From Trifolium pratense (Eukaryota > Streptophyta > Magnoliopsida > Fabales > Fabaceae), in contig NC_060059.1 in NCBI RefSeq assembly GCF_020283565.1, forward strand, positions 39,486,338-39,550,337: DNA of 64,000 nt, written 5' to 3'. Under the pieces are notes generated by a model. That model had not been told where the DNA came from and ran no database searches. It worked only from the letters and a program-made list of their open reading frames with translations. Positions within the stretch are counted from its first letter, which is position 1, and each line of letters begins with the position of its first letter. The position numbers and the translations under genes were made by a program. Of this stretch, positions 44,832 through 57,280 are shown one piece after another.

Positions 44832-45646
44832 GAGTTAGGATCCGTTGACACCAGGTGTCAAACTTTAATTTGACACCAAATCTCAACCGTCTATTTCTTT
44901 TAATCAAAGGGTAATAATAGTTTCCTATATTAACTTATGTGTGTATCTATTTAGGATATTCCTTATTTTTAGGTTGCATATAAATTTGATTTGTTGTTCT
45001 ACCATAAAACAAAATTTGATAAACGTTCTACCAAAAAAAAAAAAAAATTTTTGTTCTACCAAAAAAAAAAAAAAAATTGCTGATCTACAATAGTAAATTG
45101 TTGTTATCCCCATCATTACTATTCTCCTTGTGTTTTCATTTTCCTTTGCTTAACTGTCAATGTCAATTGCAAACTATGCACATAAACAACCTACTACCAA
45201 ACTCAATTTAATTAAAATGGTTTTCTATACTAAAACCGATAAAATTAAATTTTTATACCCATATATACCATGATTGATGATTCATATATATACTTGCTTT
45301 CAATGATTTATAACCTATATGTCCAATAGATTCCTAAACTCAATTCATACACCATGGGAATGAAAACGCAAAGGGGAATAGTAATGTTTGGGGAGATTGA
45401 ATAACAATAAATCAAATTTTTTTCTAGAGCAACAAATTTTTTTATTTTTTTTATTTGAACAATATTTTTTTTTTGGTAGAACAACAAATCAAATTTTTAT
45501 GCAACCTAAAAATAAGGAATCTCCTAAATAGATACACACATGAGTTAATATAGGAAACTATTATTAACCTTTGATTAAAAGAAATAGACGGTTGAGATTT
45601 GGTATCAATTTAAAGTTTGACACCTGGTGTCAACGGATCCTAACTC
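44832..45646. mobile_element. Long-TIR Mutator-like foldback element, TSD TTGATATAT
   Basis: 815 bp. Arms of about 180 bp start GAGTTAGGATCCGTTGACAC and are inverted copies (44832-45010 against 45470-45646). It is flanked by TTGATATAT at 44823-44831 and 45647-45655. The middle 460 bp is AT-rich and non-coding, with poly-A runs at 45033-45076. The terminus is shared with the element at 46895-47292. Confidence 0.85.
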
Positions 45647-45647
45647 T

Positions 45648-46524
<877 letters not shown>

Positions 46525-46716
46525 TTGAATTTTAGCCCTTTTATTTTGGTTTTCAGCACCAGTTTAATCTGATTCGGGGATCAGTTCTGACATCAAATGG
46601 TTCTGGCCCCCTTCCGATCGCAGTTGCGAGGGATCGAACCGTGGTCTTCCCTACCAAGTTCAGCGTCAATCACCACTAAACCAACTAACGATTGGTTGAA
46701 TTTTAGCCCTTCTATT
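46525..46716 (-). mobile_element. SINE (GTTGGTTTAGTGG family) with target duplication
   Basis: The minus strand has A box GGTTTAGTGG and B box GGTTCGATCCC. Flanks TTGAATTTTAGCCCTTTTAT (46525-46544) and the near-identical copy at 46696-46715 (one C for T change) are target duplications. Same family as 22423-22545 and 55086-55225. Confidence 0.8.
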
Positions 46717-46894
46717 GTTTGCGTATGATTTTTGTCTTTTCATAAACAAAATTCGCTCAATTCAATCCTACATTTGTTCAATTACCCTTGTGTAAAGGAT
46801 ACTCTTTGTGCTGAGCACAAATAGAAATAAATTTGTGAAATTATAAATATTATGAAAAGGTCTTTAATTCTATTAAACTTTTAAATTTATTTTT

Positions 46895-47292
46895 GAGTCA
46901 GGATCCGTTGACACCAACTAGTTTGACACCAAATGTTACACCTCTCAATAACGTTTTAACCGATATAAATTTTATAAAATCCACCGTTGGATTGAAAGTT
47001 TACATCATATAGATCATTTGTGTAAAATTTCAAATAAATCCAAAATCATTTGATATGTTATTGAGATACATCAAAATTAACGGTTTTTGTATTTTTTTAA
47101 ATGCCGTTAATCTTTATGTGTCTCAATAGCATATCAAATGATTTTGAATTTGTCTGAAATTTTACACAAATGATCTATATGATGTAAACTTTCAATCCAA
47201 CGGTGGATTTTATAAAATTTATATCGGTTAAAACGTTATTGAGAGGTGTAATATTTGGTGTCAAACTAGTTGGTGTCAACGGATCCTGACTC
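46895..47292. mobile_element. Long-TIR Mutator-like foldback element, TSD TTTATTTTT
   Basis: 398 bp, almost entirely two inverted arms of about 190 bp beginning GAGTCAGGATCCGTTGACAC. It is flanked by perfect TTTATTTTT at 46886-46894 and 47293-47301. The centre is only about 30 bp. Arm identity is high, so a transcript would make a very long hairpin. Confidence 0.88.
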
Positions 47293-47301
47293 TTTATTTT
47301 T

Positions 47302-50024
47302 ATATTTAAAAAATAATTATTAATTTAGCTCTTTTTTTTGAAGGAATAATTTAGTTCCTCTGTTTATCTACTTATTGTCAATTTAGTTTCTAACATAGAA
47401 GGATTAATAGGAGTAAAATTTGACATAGGGACATTTTCAAAATATTTATAAAATCAGATTTATATAAAAGTATCTTACAAAGTCATAGACGAATTTATTA
47501 TAATATATAAAATAGAGTCAAAGACGAATTTGGTAATTTACTCTTAAAATATTTTAGTACACTAATGGAAAAACTTGTCAAAATAATGAAAATGAGTTTT
47601 CTAACACAAATTTTAGATGTATATTTTGCTTAACAGAGTGTCTGTTCAAGAAAGAAAAATCAAGTAATGTGTTTGGAAGAAAATTGCTTTTTAGGTCCTC
47701 CTATTAGGCTCCCGGACCCCGTGTTCACCATTTTGCCATTATAACTAGTTTGGTACCTGCAACCCGAAATCACGTATCTTCTTTAAATTGGATTCGGTAG
47801 TTGGAAACCGAACTGGACAAAAATTCATGGAATTCAAAACAAAATCAAATCCCTTGTTCAACATCATAATCACACGAACAGAAGATGGAGCAAGAAAACG
47901 AGAGAGAATAGTTTGAAATCTTACTCCACCTTCAATTTCATCTCTAACTCCACCTTCAATTTTTCAATCTCATCAATTTTATCTCTAATTCCACCTTCAA
48001 TATTTCTCTCCAGGGGTATTTTGGGATTTTTGGGGGCCTGAGGCAATCTTGGGGGGCCTAAAGAGCAATGTGTTTGGATTTCGTCCTACATGCCGCACCT
48101 TGTAGCAAAAAGGCCCAGCTTTGAGAACTACGGGTTCGACTTAAGTTTAGGCCCATGATTATTAAAAACAACTGTAGGCCTATGGTGAAGAAACAATATA
48201 TGAGAATTTCTTTTAGTGCCCTACTATTTTCTCAAACCACCCTTCTAATTTCCATTTTTATCCTTATGTTATTTAACCAGAGCTTAACAACATTATCAAC
48301 CTGGGCAGAATTATATGCATATATTGGGCTTAAGCTCAGTGGAAATCTTGCAAATACATTTCTATTAAGTACTCAAAACTAGAACCAATTTTTTGTTCAT
48401 ATACATAAAGAGAATGTATCGGATTCAAATCTGAATAATTATAAAAAATATTTTGCTTAATAATTATAGAGAATATATTACTCATTCTTCAGTAATAAAA
48501 CTAGCTAGTAATAAAAATATAAGCAGCCAATTTCATTCTAAAAAAAGTTACTTGTGCAATTAAACTTAATAAAAACTAAAAGGATAACACCTTTTTATTA
48601 TTTATAAGCATGTATACCTTTTAAGTAAATGCATCATCATCATAAAATAAACTTACATATCTTTTTATCAAAAGTGAACTTGAATTACTACCTTTACCAT
48701 AGTAGGTAGGATGAGACAAAAAAATCAAATATTTTTTATAAAAAAAAAATCATATTTATTTAGTAAAATGTCTTCGATCCCATATTTAAAGCTAGCCGTA
48801 GGTCTCTTAAAAGCTTCCACTAAAAAAATCTTTCTTCTTTTTCCACCCAAATATATAAACTCAGTTAAGAGCTTGAATTATTATGCAAAATCATATTAAT
48901 AATTGTATTACATCCGACAGTTCAAACCTTAAAAATGTAAGACTCTAATACAACGTTATTACACACACTCATATGTTTAGCGTGGGTCTTAAGGACAATT
49001 CTCACATTTTCTTCTTTAAGACATGTGATGAAAGTAATTGACAAAGATACGAGGAAAGATAAATGTAATCTAGTATAATTTGGAAAACAATTGAAGAAAA
49101 TTGAAGAAGAGTAAGCTTATGGTACACGTTATATTAATTTGGTCAAATTAGAATCCGATGCTAAGTACTATTTAGCCCTTAAAGAACATAGAGACAAGTG
49201 GTAAATAATGGTCATGTACGAAAATCTTCCACTTCCACCCATTGTGTGATTGTGATAGAAATAGATAGTAAGCTCAACTAATTAAGTTATGACCTTTTTT
49301 CATGGTAACCAATCCCTGTGTGGCGGTGCCTTTACTTTAATTTGCTGTCCACTAAAAAAAAAAAAGAAGAGAAAAATAAATAAATTTATGGGTCCAATGA
49401 CTAGAATGTGATGGATCTTTAATTCAATATTGATATGATTCAGAATTAGACAAGTGAAGTTGAGACTATAATATAAAGAGATACTCCAAAACCTAGTTAG
49501 TTTCTCCAATGTTAAAGGGACGAGTTGTGACATGTTCAATAACTAGATTCTTTCTTTTCTTTTTCTTCTTACAAAGATGTGCACATAAAAAATATGTGGA
49601 GGTAAAAAGTAGCGAAAAAACACCTTGTCTTTTCAAAGTGGAATCAGGCTCGGTTCAAAGGACATGCCACCAAAACCTCTTGCTAAGGCTTTCATCTATT
49701 TTCCATCCATTTTTCCTATTTAAAAGTTCAATTTTCATAACTTATATTATATAAATTATTGTGAATGATCATATCATAAATCTAATAGCATTTGACATAT
49801 TATATTGTCGATGTGAATCTGATGCCATTATAGAATTGAGAATTTAGTCCAACTCAATTTTATAAAATTAATTTGTAAAAGAATTTTGCTCATTTATAAA
49901 TAAAGGACATAAATTCAATATAGTCGATGTGATGCAATCAGTGCATTTAATCAAACGATTCAAATTTAAATACAATTAAAATATAAAAACTCTAATCTTT
50001 AAAAATAAACTGTGACGGCATATG
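47302..50024. other. Intergenic, no gene seen
   Basis: AT-rich. A stretch at 48010-48180 (TTGGGGGGCC, TAGGCCCATG) resembles an old DNA-transposon end. The frame at 48155-48382 is unsupported. Confidence 0.45.
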
Positions 50025-50026
50025 CA

Positions 50027-50290
50027 GTTATGTTGCCGGGGGCTCTCCGCCCCTCATGGGCTGGGAAGGGTCATGGTCTGCCCTAGAATTTTTAATATTT
50101 TTTATCATACATATACTATGTTACGGCGGTTATAAGCCCCCGCTCTATAGTCTATGTTGTTTGTTTGGTGACTGGTTGGCGGGGGTTTCTAACCCCTATT
50201 TGGACGATACAAAATTCTTTAACTGCTTTCAAGTTTGCGGGGGTTTCAAACTCCTCATTTTGAAAGTTGACATTTTAATTTAGAGGGTTA
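50027..50290. repeat. Cluster of GC-rich hairpin motifs
   Basis: Four short C/G-rich foldbacks at roughly 60-bp spacing in AT-rich DNA: TTGCCGGGGGCTCTCCGCCCC (split near 50034), CGGCGGTTATAAGCCCCCGC (50115), GGCGGGGGTTTCTAACCCC (50177) and GCGGGGGTTTCAAACTCC (50236). A fifth, GCGGGGGTTTAAGCC, is far away at 57594. Possibly the subterminal repeats of a CACTA- or Mutator-type element whose ends I could not place. Confidence 0.5.
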
Positions 50291-52079
50291 TCCCTTAAAT
50301 TGTTCAGAAAAAAAAATTGTCTGTTATTAATAAGTCAGATATCTTTTGTAATTTACTTTTTTTAGGATCCATTCAAATGTTTTATTGTTTAATGAGTATT
50401 CAAACTTTTTTTTTTGAGAAAGAGTACTCAAATTTTTATTTATAATAGAGTTTTAGTGTATAAAAATTGATCAATCAATTTTTTGTTAAAAAAATATAAA
50501 TTTTTGTTAACGAGATTGATATAATATTATTAAAAATGGTAATGGTCCATCTTTTGACTATTTTTGAAATATTTTCCATTTTCATTTTAGATACAATTAC
50601 GTTGTGGTGATGATGAGGCAGCAAAGATAGATTGATTGAGAGTATGATGAAGTCATAGTGACCCCACCATTGACAAGACACTATCACTTTAGATTGCGTC
50701 ACCCATGTTGTCAGTAAACCAACTTCATTCATTTTTGGTTTAATTAATTAATTTGCATCTTCCAAACAAATTAATTAAGCATCCTCTTCACTCTTCTCTT
50801 CTTTTCTCTCCTCCTCACGGCTCACATCTCTCTCCATCCATTCCGCGGCGCCGACACATTTGCATTATAAGCAAACAAAACAACCATCCACAACGTGCCA
50901 ATCTACGTACAATTAATAATACACCCATCAAAATTTAAATGTATATATTGTACCAAAATATATATACGTCAAATCATCCAGCATATTGGTAGTGCATACA
51001 AATGTACAATAATAATCTGTACCCAAAAAAAAATGTACAATAATAATCTAGTACTATTTGTCAAAAATGAAGTTTGTCAAAGATATACCCGCAAACATTT
51101 TATGCTTAATGCTTAATGAGAACATAAAATGATAAATTTTATGAAAAAATTTGTATACTTTTAGATGTTGGAATAAAGTGTTGTCGTTACGGACGACAAC
51201 ACCTTTTAGATGTTGAAATAAGGAACTATGATTTTTTTTTTGTGAGGCCATTTGTTTGCGGCACTAGATGCGATGGAATGGGAGCATAGGTATAGATCAG
51301 GTCAAAACAGAATAAAACGTTTTGATTTTTAGAATTTGAGATGTAACCAACTAACTATTACAACACAAAATCAATTTATAATGTGACGAGACTCGTGTTT
51401 CCCCAACTTATATTTGTAGTGCGACAAATGAGTGATCTAATAGAAATGATTTAGGGTGTATTTAATTTGAAGGAAAAAAATAGGGAAGAAAGAAAAACAC
51501 TGAAACCAATTAATGAATTTAGACAACACACCCTTAACAGTATACTCCTATGACCTAATAAAATTTAAACAGATTCTAATACCAAGTAGTTATAAACACT
51601 GTTGATACTATTTTGTCATCATATGAGACATGTATTTATTACTCCATCTCCATTATGAATATGGAGTACATTATTGTTAATTTCGCCTTAATAACTCCAA
51701 ACTTTGTATTGATATATGAAAACAATGAGTAATTTTCTATTAAAATATTCTGAATTAAAATTTTAATTTTTATTTAAGATTCACGTGGACCTAAATTTAT
51801 TTTATACAAAATGCAAAATGCATGTTACTTTAAAAGTGAATTATAGTATCTACATGGTATAAAATAATGTGTATTGTGCATGGTGACCAGGACAGGAAGT
51901 GCAGCTTCCACGGACAAAGGCTAATATTTACAAAGAAGAAAGAGTTTTGGTCCACTCATAATATCCATCACGCATTATTGAATCTCAATGAGACCACGTC
52001 GTTTATTCCCACTGATTTCAGAATCCAATTATCCAATCAAGATTGAACTCTTGCAACAAATAAGTCAATCAACTTGTAT
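50291..52079. other. Intergenic, no gene seen
   Basis: AT-rich. It includes a perfect small hairpin GTGTTGTCGT...ACGACAACAC near 51179-51203 between two copies of TTTTAGATGTTG. No coding frame. Confidence 0.5.
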
Positions 52080-52088
52080 ATATTGTAA

Positions 52089-52200
52089 GGAAAATGCTAA
52101 CCGGTGCCCCCGGGGCACTGGTTAAGGTAACTAAAGATAGTAATATTATCTTGAAACTTGTTAAGTCAACATCTTAAAAGTTTAAATTTTTGTTTTTTCA
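52089..52200. mobile_element. Palindrome-ended MITE, copy D, one end only
   Basis: It starts GGAAAATGCTAACC then GGTGCCCCCGGGGCACTGG, followed by body sequence close to the 54514 copy (AGTCAACATCTTAAAAGT for AGTCAACGCCTCGAAAGT). The opposite terminus is missing. ATATTGTAA precedes it and TTATTGTAA follows at 52221, an 8-of-9 match that may be the decayed duplication. Confidence 0.65.
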
Positions 52201-52859
52201 ATGTAATTTTTTTCTTTTCTTTATTGTAATTATGACACTAGATATATACAAAAGAACCCAAAAGGGGTGATTATAGGGTCTCCAAATATGTTTAATTTTT
52301 TTTTGTTCATAGGAAACTGCAGAAATCTATAGTTCGGCCGTAAGATTAGAAAAATCTGATAAAAAATTAGGGTTTTTATGAAGAATCTTTGTCTTAAAAA
52401 GAGCTTATTAAACATCTGATAACATTTTGACCTTTATCTTCTATACATAAATTAATTATGAAAAAATCTGTTTTAGATTGAATTTTTTGGTTGAATTAAG
52501 TCTAATCTCAACTATCACCTCAAATTTATCCCGACTAAAATCAGAATGTTTTCTATAAGTACTCTCCCATTTATTATTACCGATCACATCTAACATTCGG
52601 ATTTCGACCTTCAACTCAAAACATATCTTCTAACAATACACAACTTATTTACTCTCTTTTTATCATCAGATAAATTTAAGCTCTGCTCATAAAAATAAAG
52701 TTAATCACCACTAAATCCAAAAAATAAAAACACTGTAATTGATAAAAAATATGAAGAGGGACCCTTGAAAAGTGTGACGCAACCCGTAGTCATCACAGTC
52801 CATATGGCAGACACAATATTTACTTATTTAGCACCATCAACGGTGCATCTTTACATTTG

Positions 52860-54065
52860 AGTTTTGAGGGCTCTATCTCTTACGACTCACTTTATATTCA
52901 TCATTTTTTGTGGTCCCCACATCCCACACACAAGGTACCACCCCCCCCATTTACTAACAAAAAAGGACTACCACGTGGGCCTATCCAATATTTCAGCCCA
53001 AAAGTTTGGTGGACCCAAAGCCCACAAAACCTCCATACCCAAAGGAAAGATATAAAGATCCTGCCACGTGTTCAAACGGGAACGTTATGATGACGAGGAA
53101 AGTTGTAACTTTCTCCGATGATTATGTCATTAAAGTGGGACCCATTACCTCACCTGTTATCCATGTCAGCAATATGTTTTTTACTACGGAATAGAGGTGG
53201 GAATAGGCTAGGCCGAGCTAGGCTTTGCCAAGCCTGAGCCTGGTCTGTCAAAAAATCGAAGGTCTGAGCCTGGCCTGTGGCCTATCATAGGCTTAAATTC
53301 TAGGCCTGAGCCTGGCCTTTTGAAAGTCTGATGTGGCCTGTTAGCCTGTTTAAAAGCCTATTTCATATGAACATATTTAAATAAATAATTATATTTATTT
53401 TGAAATATACTTATGAACTAATAAAATAATGTTCCATTTGATATTTTAGAGAATTTGACTATATATGTCATCATATTTCAATTCTAGTTTATAATAATAC
53501 ATTTATATATGTTAAAAACTAATGTAGATTAATAAACTTAAATTACTTAAAAAGTTAATAGATTTATAATTTAATCAAAGTGTAAATTTTAATATATAAA
53601 TAATAATCGTAATAAAAATATTATTCATGTTAACTTAAATAGGCCGGCCTAGTAGGCCTCAAAGGCTTTTTTAATGGCCTGCGGCCTGACCTTTTTAGCT
53701 AAATAGGCTTATAAAAAAGCATTGGCCTGCTCTATTTAAAGAAATAGGCTGGCCTGGCCTGAGCCTATGTAGGCTAGGCCTTAAGGCCATATAGGCCAGT
53801 CTGGCCTGTTCCCACCTTTACTACGGAATATGAGAGTTTTTAACTTTTGGGTTACGTCACGGTTGAATATTATTTTACCATTCCACGTCGAAGTCAAAGT
53901 GACGTCATCGACGTTAATAACCCATGTGACCGGTTTGTGATATTTCACCGGCAAATTTCCCCTATTCCCGAACCAAACTCATTGTTACGTTCCACGCGCG
54001 TGATGTATCTCGTGGGCTTCAAACGTTTACTTTACAATCATTCATGGTCTTTTCCTTTCTGAGAA
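52860..54065. promoter_or_regulatory. ACGT-core motif cluster split by a hAT element
   Basis: Perfect G-box CCACGTGG (52971), GCCACGTGT (53063), TGACG (53091), TTACGTCA (53852), CCACGTCG (53883), palindromic TGACGTCA (53900) and TTACGT (53995) occur in unusually GC/CpG-rich DNA for this window. These are binding motifs of plant bZIP factors (TGA, ABF, G-box types). The nearest gene downstream is the glutaredoxin at 55538. No gene of its own was found here. Removing the hAT insert at 53192-53820 brings the motifs into about 410 bp. Confidence 0.4.
53192..53820. mobile_element. Non-autonomous hAT-like element, TSD CTACGGAA
   Basis: 629 bp with inverted ends TAGAGGTGGGAATAGGC and GCCTGTTCCCACCTTTA. 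It is flanked by perfect 8-bp CTACGGAA at 53184-53191 and 53821-53828. Both subterminal regions carry many GGCCT/AGGCC units. The AT-rich middle has no transposase. Confidence 0.88.
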
Positions 54066-54487
54066 ACTCGTGCGCTACACTGAAACGGGAATCTTAGGAG
54101 ATTTCTTTCTTATCCCATGCAGTAGTATGACACAAGCGAGTTTGGATTTGTTTGATATCAAATCAAGTAAACAACCATAGTAGTTTTTATTAAAAGTGTC
54201 ACCTGTTTATAGTATCACTCTCTAAATTAGTACTACTATCAAAATTATTGTTACAATTTAATCGTATGCACTATTCATACAAGCTATTTTGTCCATATTA
54301 TTTTACTAATGTATAAAGATAAATATTAGCATATAAGATCTTGTTATATTTGTTTCCATGAGTACTATCAAAATATCAAATTTTCATAATTTTTAATAAT
54401 ACACAACTAAAGATATTAATGATCAAAATTGTGTATCGACAAGTGTGCGGTAGTAAAATGTGACAATTAATTTGGGACGGATGGAGT

Positions 54488-54802
54488 ATAAGAAAAAGTT
54501 AACTTTTTAAATAGGAAAATGCTAAACAGTGCCCCCCGGGCACTGTTTAAGGAACCAAATATAGTAATATCATATTGAAATTTGTGCAGTCAACGCCTCG
54601 AAAGTCTAAAAAGTGTTATTTTCAATTTTAAAATTTCCTTTTTTGGTTTGCTTAACCAGTGCCCCGGGGCACCGGTTAGCATGACCCTTTTAAATATATG
54701 AAATGATTGATGTATTTGGACTAAAAAGACAAAATACATTAAACATTCTATGAATGTAGAAAAAAAACTCTCTTATATTTATATTAAGGACGTGAGGGAG
54801 TA
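54488..54802. mobile_element. Stowaway-like MITE interrupted by another MITE
   Basis: Outside the insert at 54514-54687 the text (AAGAAAAAGTTAACTTTTTA ... ATGAAATGATTGATGTATTT ... GAGGGAGTA) matches the uninterrupted copy at 57281-57431. The left terminus has been replaced by another Stowaway-type end (TTTGGGACGGATGGAGTA, 54470-54488). Confidence 0.75.
54514..54687. mobile_element. Palindrome-ended Mutator-like MITE, copy C, TSD TTTTAAATA
   Basis: 174 bp, the same length as copy B. It runs from GGAAAATGCTAAACAGTGCC to CACCGGTTAGCATGACCC, with perfect TTTTAAATA at 54505-54513 and 54688-54696. Orientation is opposite to copy B. It lies inside a Stowaway MITE. Confidence 0.9.
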
Positions 54803-55085
54803 TAAAAGAAAAAAAAAACTCTAAATTTAAGTTCTTTTAATCATAGTATAGTATAGTCAAGTTAAGTTTTTGAAAGTCATCGTCCCATAAATATAGCTAA
54901 AATGGTATATATTAAGAATATTATTAGATTGACCGAAGTTCGAATCTTGAATTCCACATTTAAAATGTGTGAGTTATGTCATTAGACAACTTTAAAAAAA
55001 AGTTTTTGAAAGCCATCTTTCGTTTTTGTGTACATTGTCTTTAGTTTGGTTCTTAATATTAGTGACTACTACAGTATTTTTTTTG

Positions 55086-55225
55086 GTTTCACCATCAATT
55101 TAATCTGGTTCGGAGTCAGTTCTAGCGTCAAGTGGTCTCAACTCCCTTCTGATTGTAGGTGTGATGGATCGAACTGTGGTCCTCCCTACCAAGTTCAGTG
55201 TTAATCACAATCACAACTGAACCAA
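55086..55225 (-). repeat. SINE copy (GTTGGTTTAGTGG family) upstream of glutaredoxin
   Basis: The minus strand reads through TGAACTTGGTAGGGAGGACC, then a B-box-like GTTCGATCCATC, and aligns by eye with 46546-46695. No clear duplication. It lies about 180 bp upstream of the glutaredoxin TATA box. Confidence 0.6.
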
Positions 55226-55403
55226 ATTTATGCATTTCAAATTTTCTCCTATAGTAACACACAGAGAGAAGCAACACAGAGAGAAGGCATAACCGCGCGT
55301 GGGAAAGTATAAGAGAAAGAGAGGGAAGGGAGTATTGAGATGAAGAAACACTAGTTAAGTGATGTAAGCAAGCACAAACAAAGTCGTCTTGTTTTCATTT
55401 TTT

Positions 55404-55410
55404 TATAAAT
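55404..55410 (+). promoter_or_regulatory. Probable TATA box of glutaredoxin gene
   Basis: TATAAAT in TTTTTTTATAAATAAAAAC lies 128-134 bp before the ATG, which gives a leader of about 100 nt containing the CT tract. Confidence 0.55.
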
Positions 55411-55453
55411 AAAAACTCCACAATACAACACACAACAACACTACCAACACACA

Positions 55454-55454
<1 letters not shown>

Positions 55455-55498
<44 letters not shown>
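55455..55498 (+). repeat. (CT)n tract in glutaredoxin 5' leader
   Basis: About 44 bp of CT repeat between the TATA box and the ATG. CT/GA tracts in plant 5' leaders are common and can bind BBR/BPC (GAGA-binding) factors; a regulatory role here is inference. Confidence 0.85.
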
Positions 55499-55500
<2 letters not shown>

Positions 55501-55537
55501 CTTCCATATTCTCCCTCCATCTCAAACGGAGGTTAAT

Positions 55538-56002
55538 ATGCAAGACCTACGCCGTTACTCAAACGACATAATCCAACTCGACCTAGCCACCACCACCAAC
55601 ACCGCAACAACCACCACAACAACAACCATGTCAATGAATTCAAACTCCTCTTCCTCCTTATCAATCGACATCGACGAATCAGCCGAAACTAAAATCCACC
55701 GTCTCATAACAGAACATCCAGTCATCATCTTCACACGATCTTCTTGCTGCATGTGTCACGTCATGAAGAAGCTTCTCTCAACAATCGGCGTTAATCCAAC
55801 GGTCATCGAATTAGATGATAACGAGATCGCTTCTCTTTCTCATGATGATGATGATGATCTTGCCTCCGTTCTTCGTAACCGTTCTCCTGCCGTCTTCATC
55901 GGTGGTGCTTGCATCGGCGGACTAGAGTCTCTTGTTGCTCTCCACGTCAGCGGTCATCTTGTTCCTAAACTCGTTCAAGTCGGTGCTCTTTATGTACGAT
56001 AA
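55538..56002 (+). CDS. CC-type glutaredoxin (ROXY), GRXC6/GRXC10-like
   Basis: Intronless, 154 residues, usual for plant-specific class III (ROXY) glutaredoxins. The start MQDLRRYSNDIIQLDL and the core HPVIIFTRSSCCMCHVMKKLL carry the CCMC active site (70-73). The glutathione-binding loop SPAVFIGG (116-123) and GGLESLVALHVSGHLVPKLVQVGAL follow. From memory, Arabidopsis GRXC6 (At4g33040) and GRXC10 (At5g11930) share this N-terminus and SLSIDVxES block; position favours GRXC10. Oddities are a threonine run (residues 24-30), a serine run (37-40), a run of five Asp (103-107), and a C-terminus of ALYVR where many ROXY proteins end ALWL, the motif used to contact TGA factors. ROXY proteins act in the nucleus or cytosol as redox-linked co-regulators of TGA bZIPs. 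Confidence 0.92.
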   Translation: MQDLRRYSNDIIQLDLATTTNTATTTTTTTMSMNSNSSSSLSIDIDESAETKIHRLITEHPVIIFTRSSCCMCHVMKKLLSTIGVNPTVIELDDNEIASLSHDDDDDLASVLRNRSPAVFIGGACIGGLESLVALHVSGHLVPKLVQVGALYVR

Positions 56003-56093
56003 TTAATCAATATCATGTTCAATTTCAATTTCCCTCTATTTTATTTTCTTTAATTTCTAGTTAAATCATATCAATTATCGTTAATATAAAATG

Positions 56094-56096
<3 letters not shown>

Positions 56097-56128
<32 letters not shown>

Positions 56129-56129
56129 C
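56097..56129. repeat. (ATT)n microsatellite downstream of glutaredoxin
   Basis: An ATT tract of about 33 bp, 95 bp beyond the stop codon, probably within the 3' UTR. Confidence 0.85.
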
Positions 56130-56648
56130 ATTATTCACTTCAAAATTCAAAAAAAAAAAAATGCTATAACTAATTGTATAATTTTGGGTTAGCCTTTTGT
56201 GAAATGAAATGGATATCTCAATTTCAATCTTAATTTATTCTTTCACTATTATCATTAGTCATTTCTTACTATTGTTGATATCTCAAATTCACACTCACAA
56301 ATAATGAGGTTTAAGCCGGATGTATATGTCCGGTTAAACTATTTGAAACTCACACACACAAAACAAAGTTTCGAGTTTAAATCAGATGAATAAATTTGGT
56401 TAAACAATCTAAAATGAACTCATGCACATATAATAGTGAGGTTTTGAGTTCGAATTTTGATGAATATGGGGAACTAAATAATATCGACATTATTAATTGG
56501 GTTAATGATGAAGATTTGGTATCTTCTTTGGTCAAAGGGGAATAGAGAGTGTGAGTTGGGTGTGTGTGAATGATACTCACTAGCTGTATAGTGAGGGGAC
56601 ACGTGTTAGGGGAGAGCATCTCTCATCAATGGTGGTAACTATGACAAC

Positions 56649-56824
56649 GGAAATGGATTCTGTGCAGTCACTTTATAGTCGTCCGATGATGATCGGACGG
56701 TTTAAATAAATACAGTCAATTAATACCAATTTTAAATTATGATCGTTTGATCTTGATCGGACGGCTATAAATAGCGTGAATGCACGACTGCACCAACAAC
56801 TCGACTGCACGGAATTCGGATTCC
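56649..56824. mobile_element. Mutator-like MITE, GGATTTC family, TSD TATGACAAC
   Basis: 176 bp with inverted ends GGAAATGGATTCTGTGCAG and CTGCACGGAATTCGGATTCC. It is flanked by perfect TATGACAAC at 56640-56648 and 56825-56833. The interior has GTCCGATGATGATCGGACGG and GATCGGACGGC blocks as in the 21101 and 3159 copies. Confidence 0.85.
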
Positions 56825-57280
56825 TATGACAACGTTAATTGTTTTGGGGTTTTGTTTCAATCTTATGGGACTACTGTCAAAATTTTGTCTATAATATTGC
56901 TTTCAATTGTTGATATCTCAATTGTTGATATATTAAATTAGGGACGAGGATTAAGTGATGAATTTTTTCTATTGCTTTCACGCAATATAAAATCATGGAA
57001 TTACTGCTTAGTAGTTACCATTTGAGCTGCATTTATGAGATTACGGTCAAAATTTTATATTGCGTGAAAGCTTATAGACAAAATTTCGGTCGATATTCAT
57101 CACTTGTGATCCTCTTCCCTAATTTGATTGGGTCCCATTCTCTCAATTATTTTGCAATAGGACCCCTAGCTTTGCCACTTTTAAACTAATACTAGTATAG
57201 ATTAAAATAGCATAGGGAAGAGTTAATGAATTATTTCATAAGCTTGTATTATAATCTAATTTATTTATATAGATGTGTGA

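Noticed and set aside
52857..53194. Overlapping plus-strand frames of 60-77 residues
   Set aside because: They lie in a regulatory-looking, C-rich stretch cut by a hAT element. No start context, no homology recognised.
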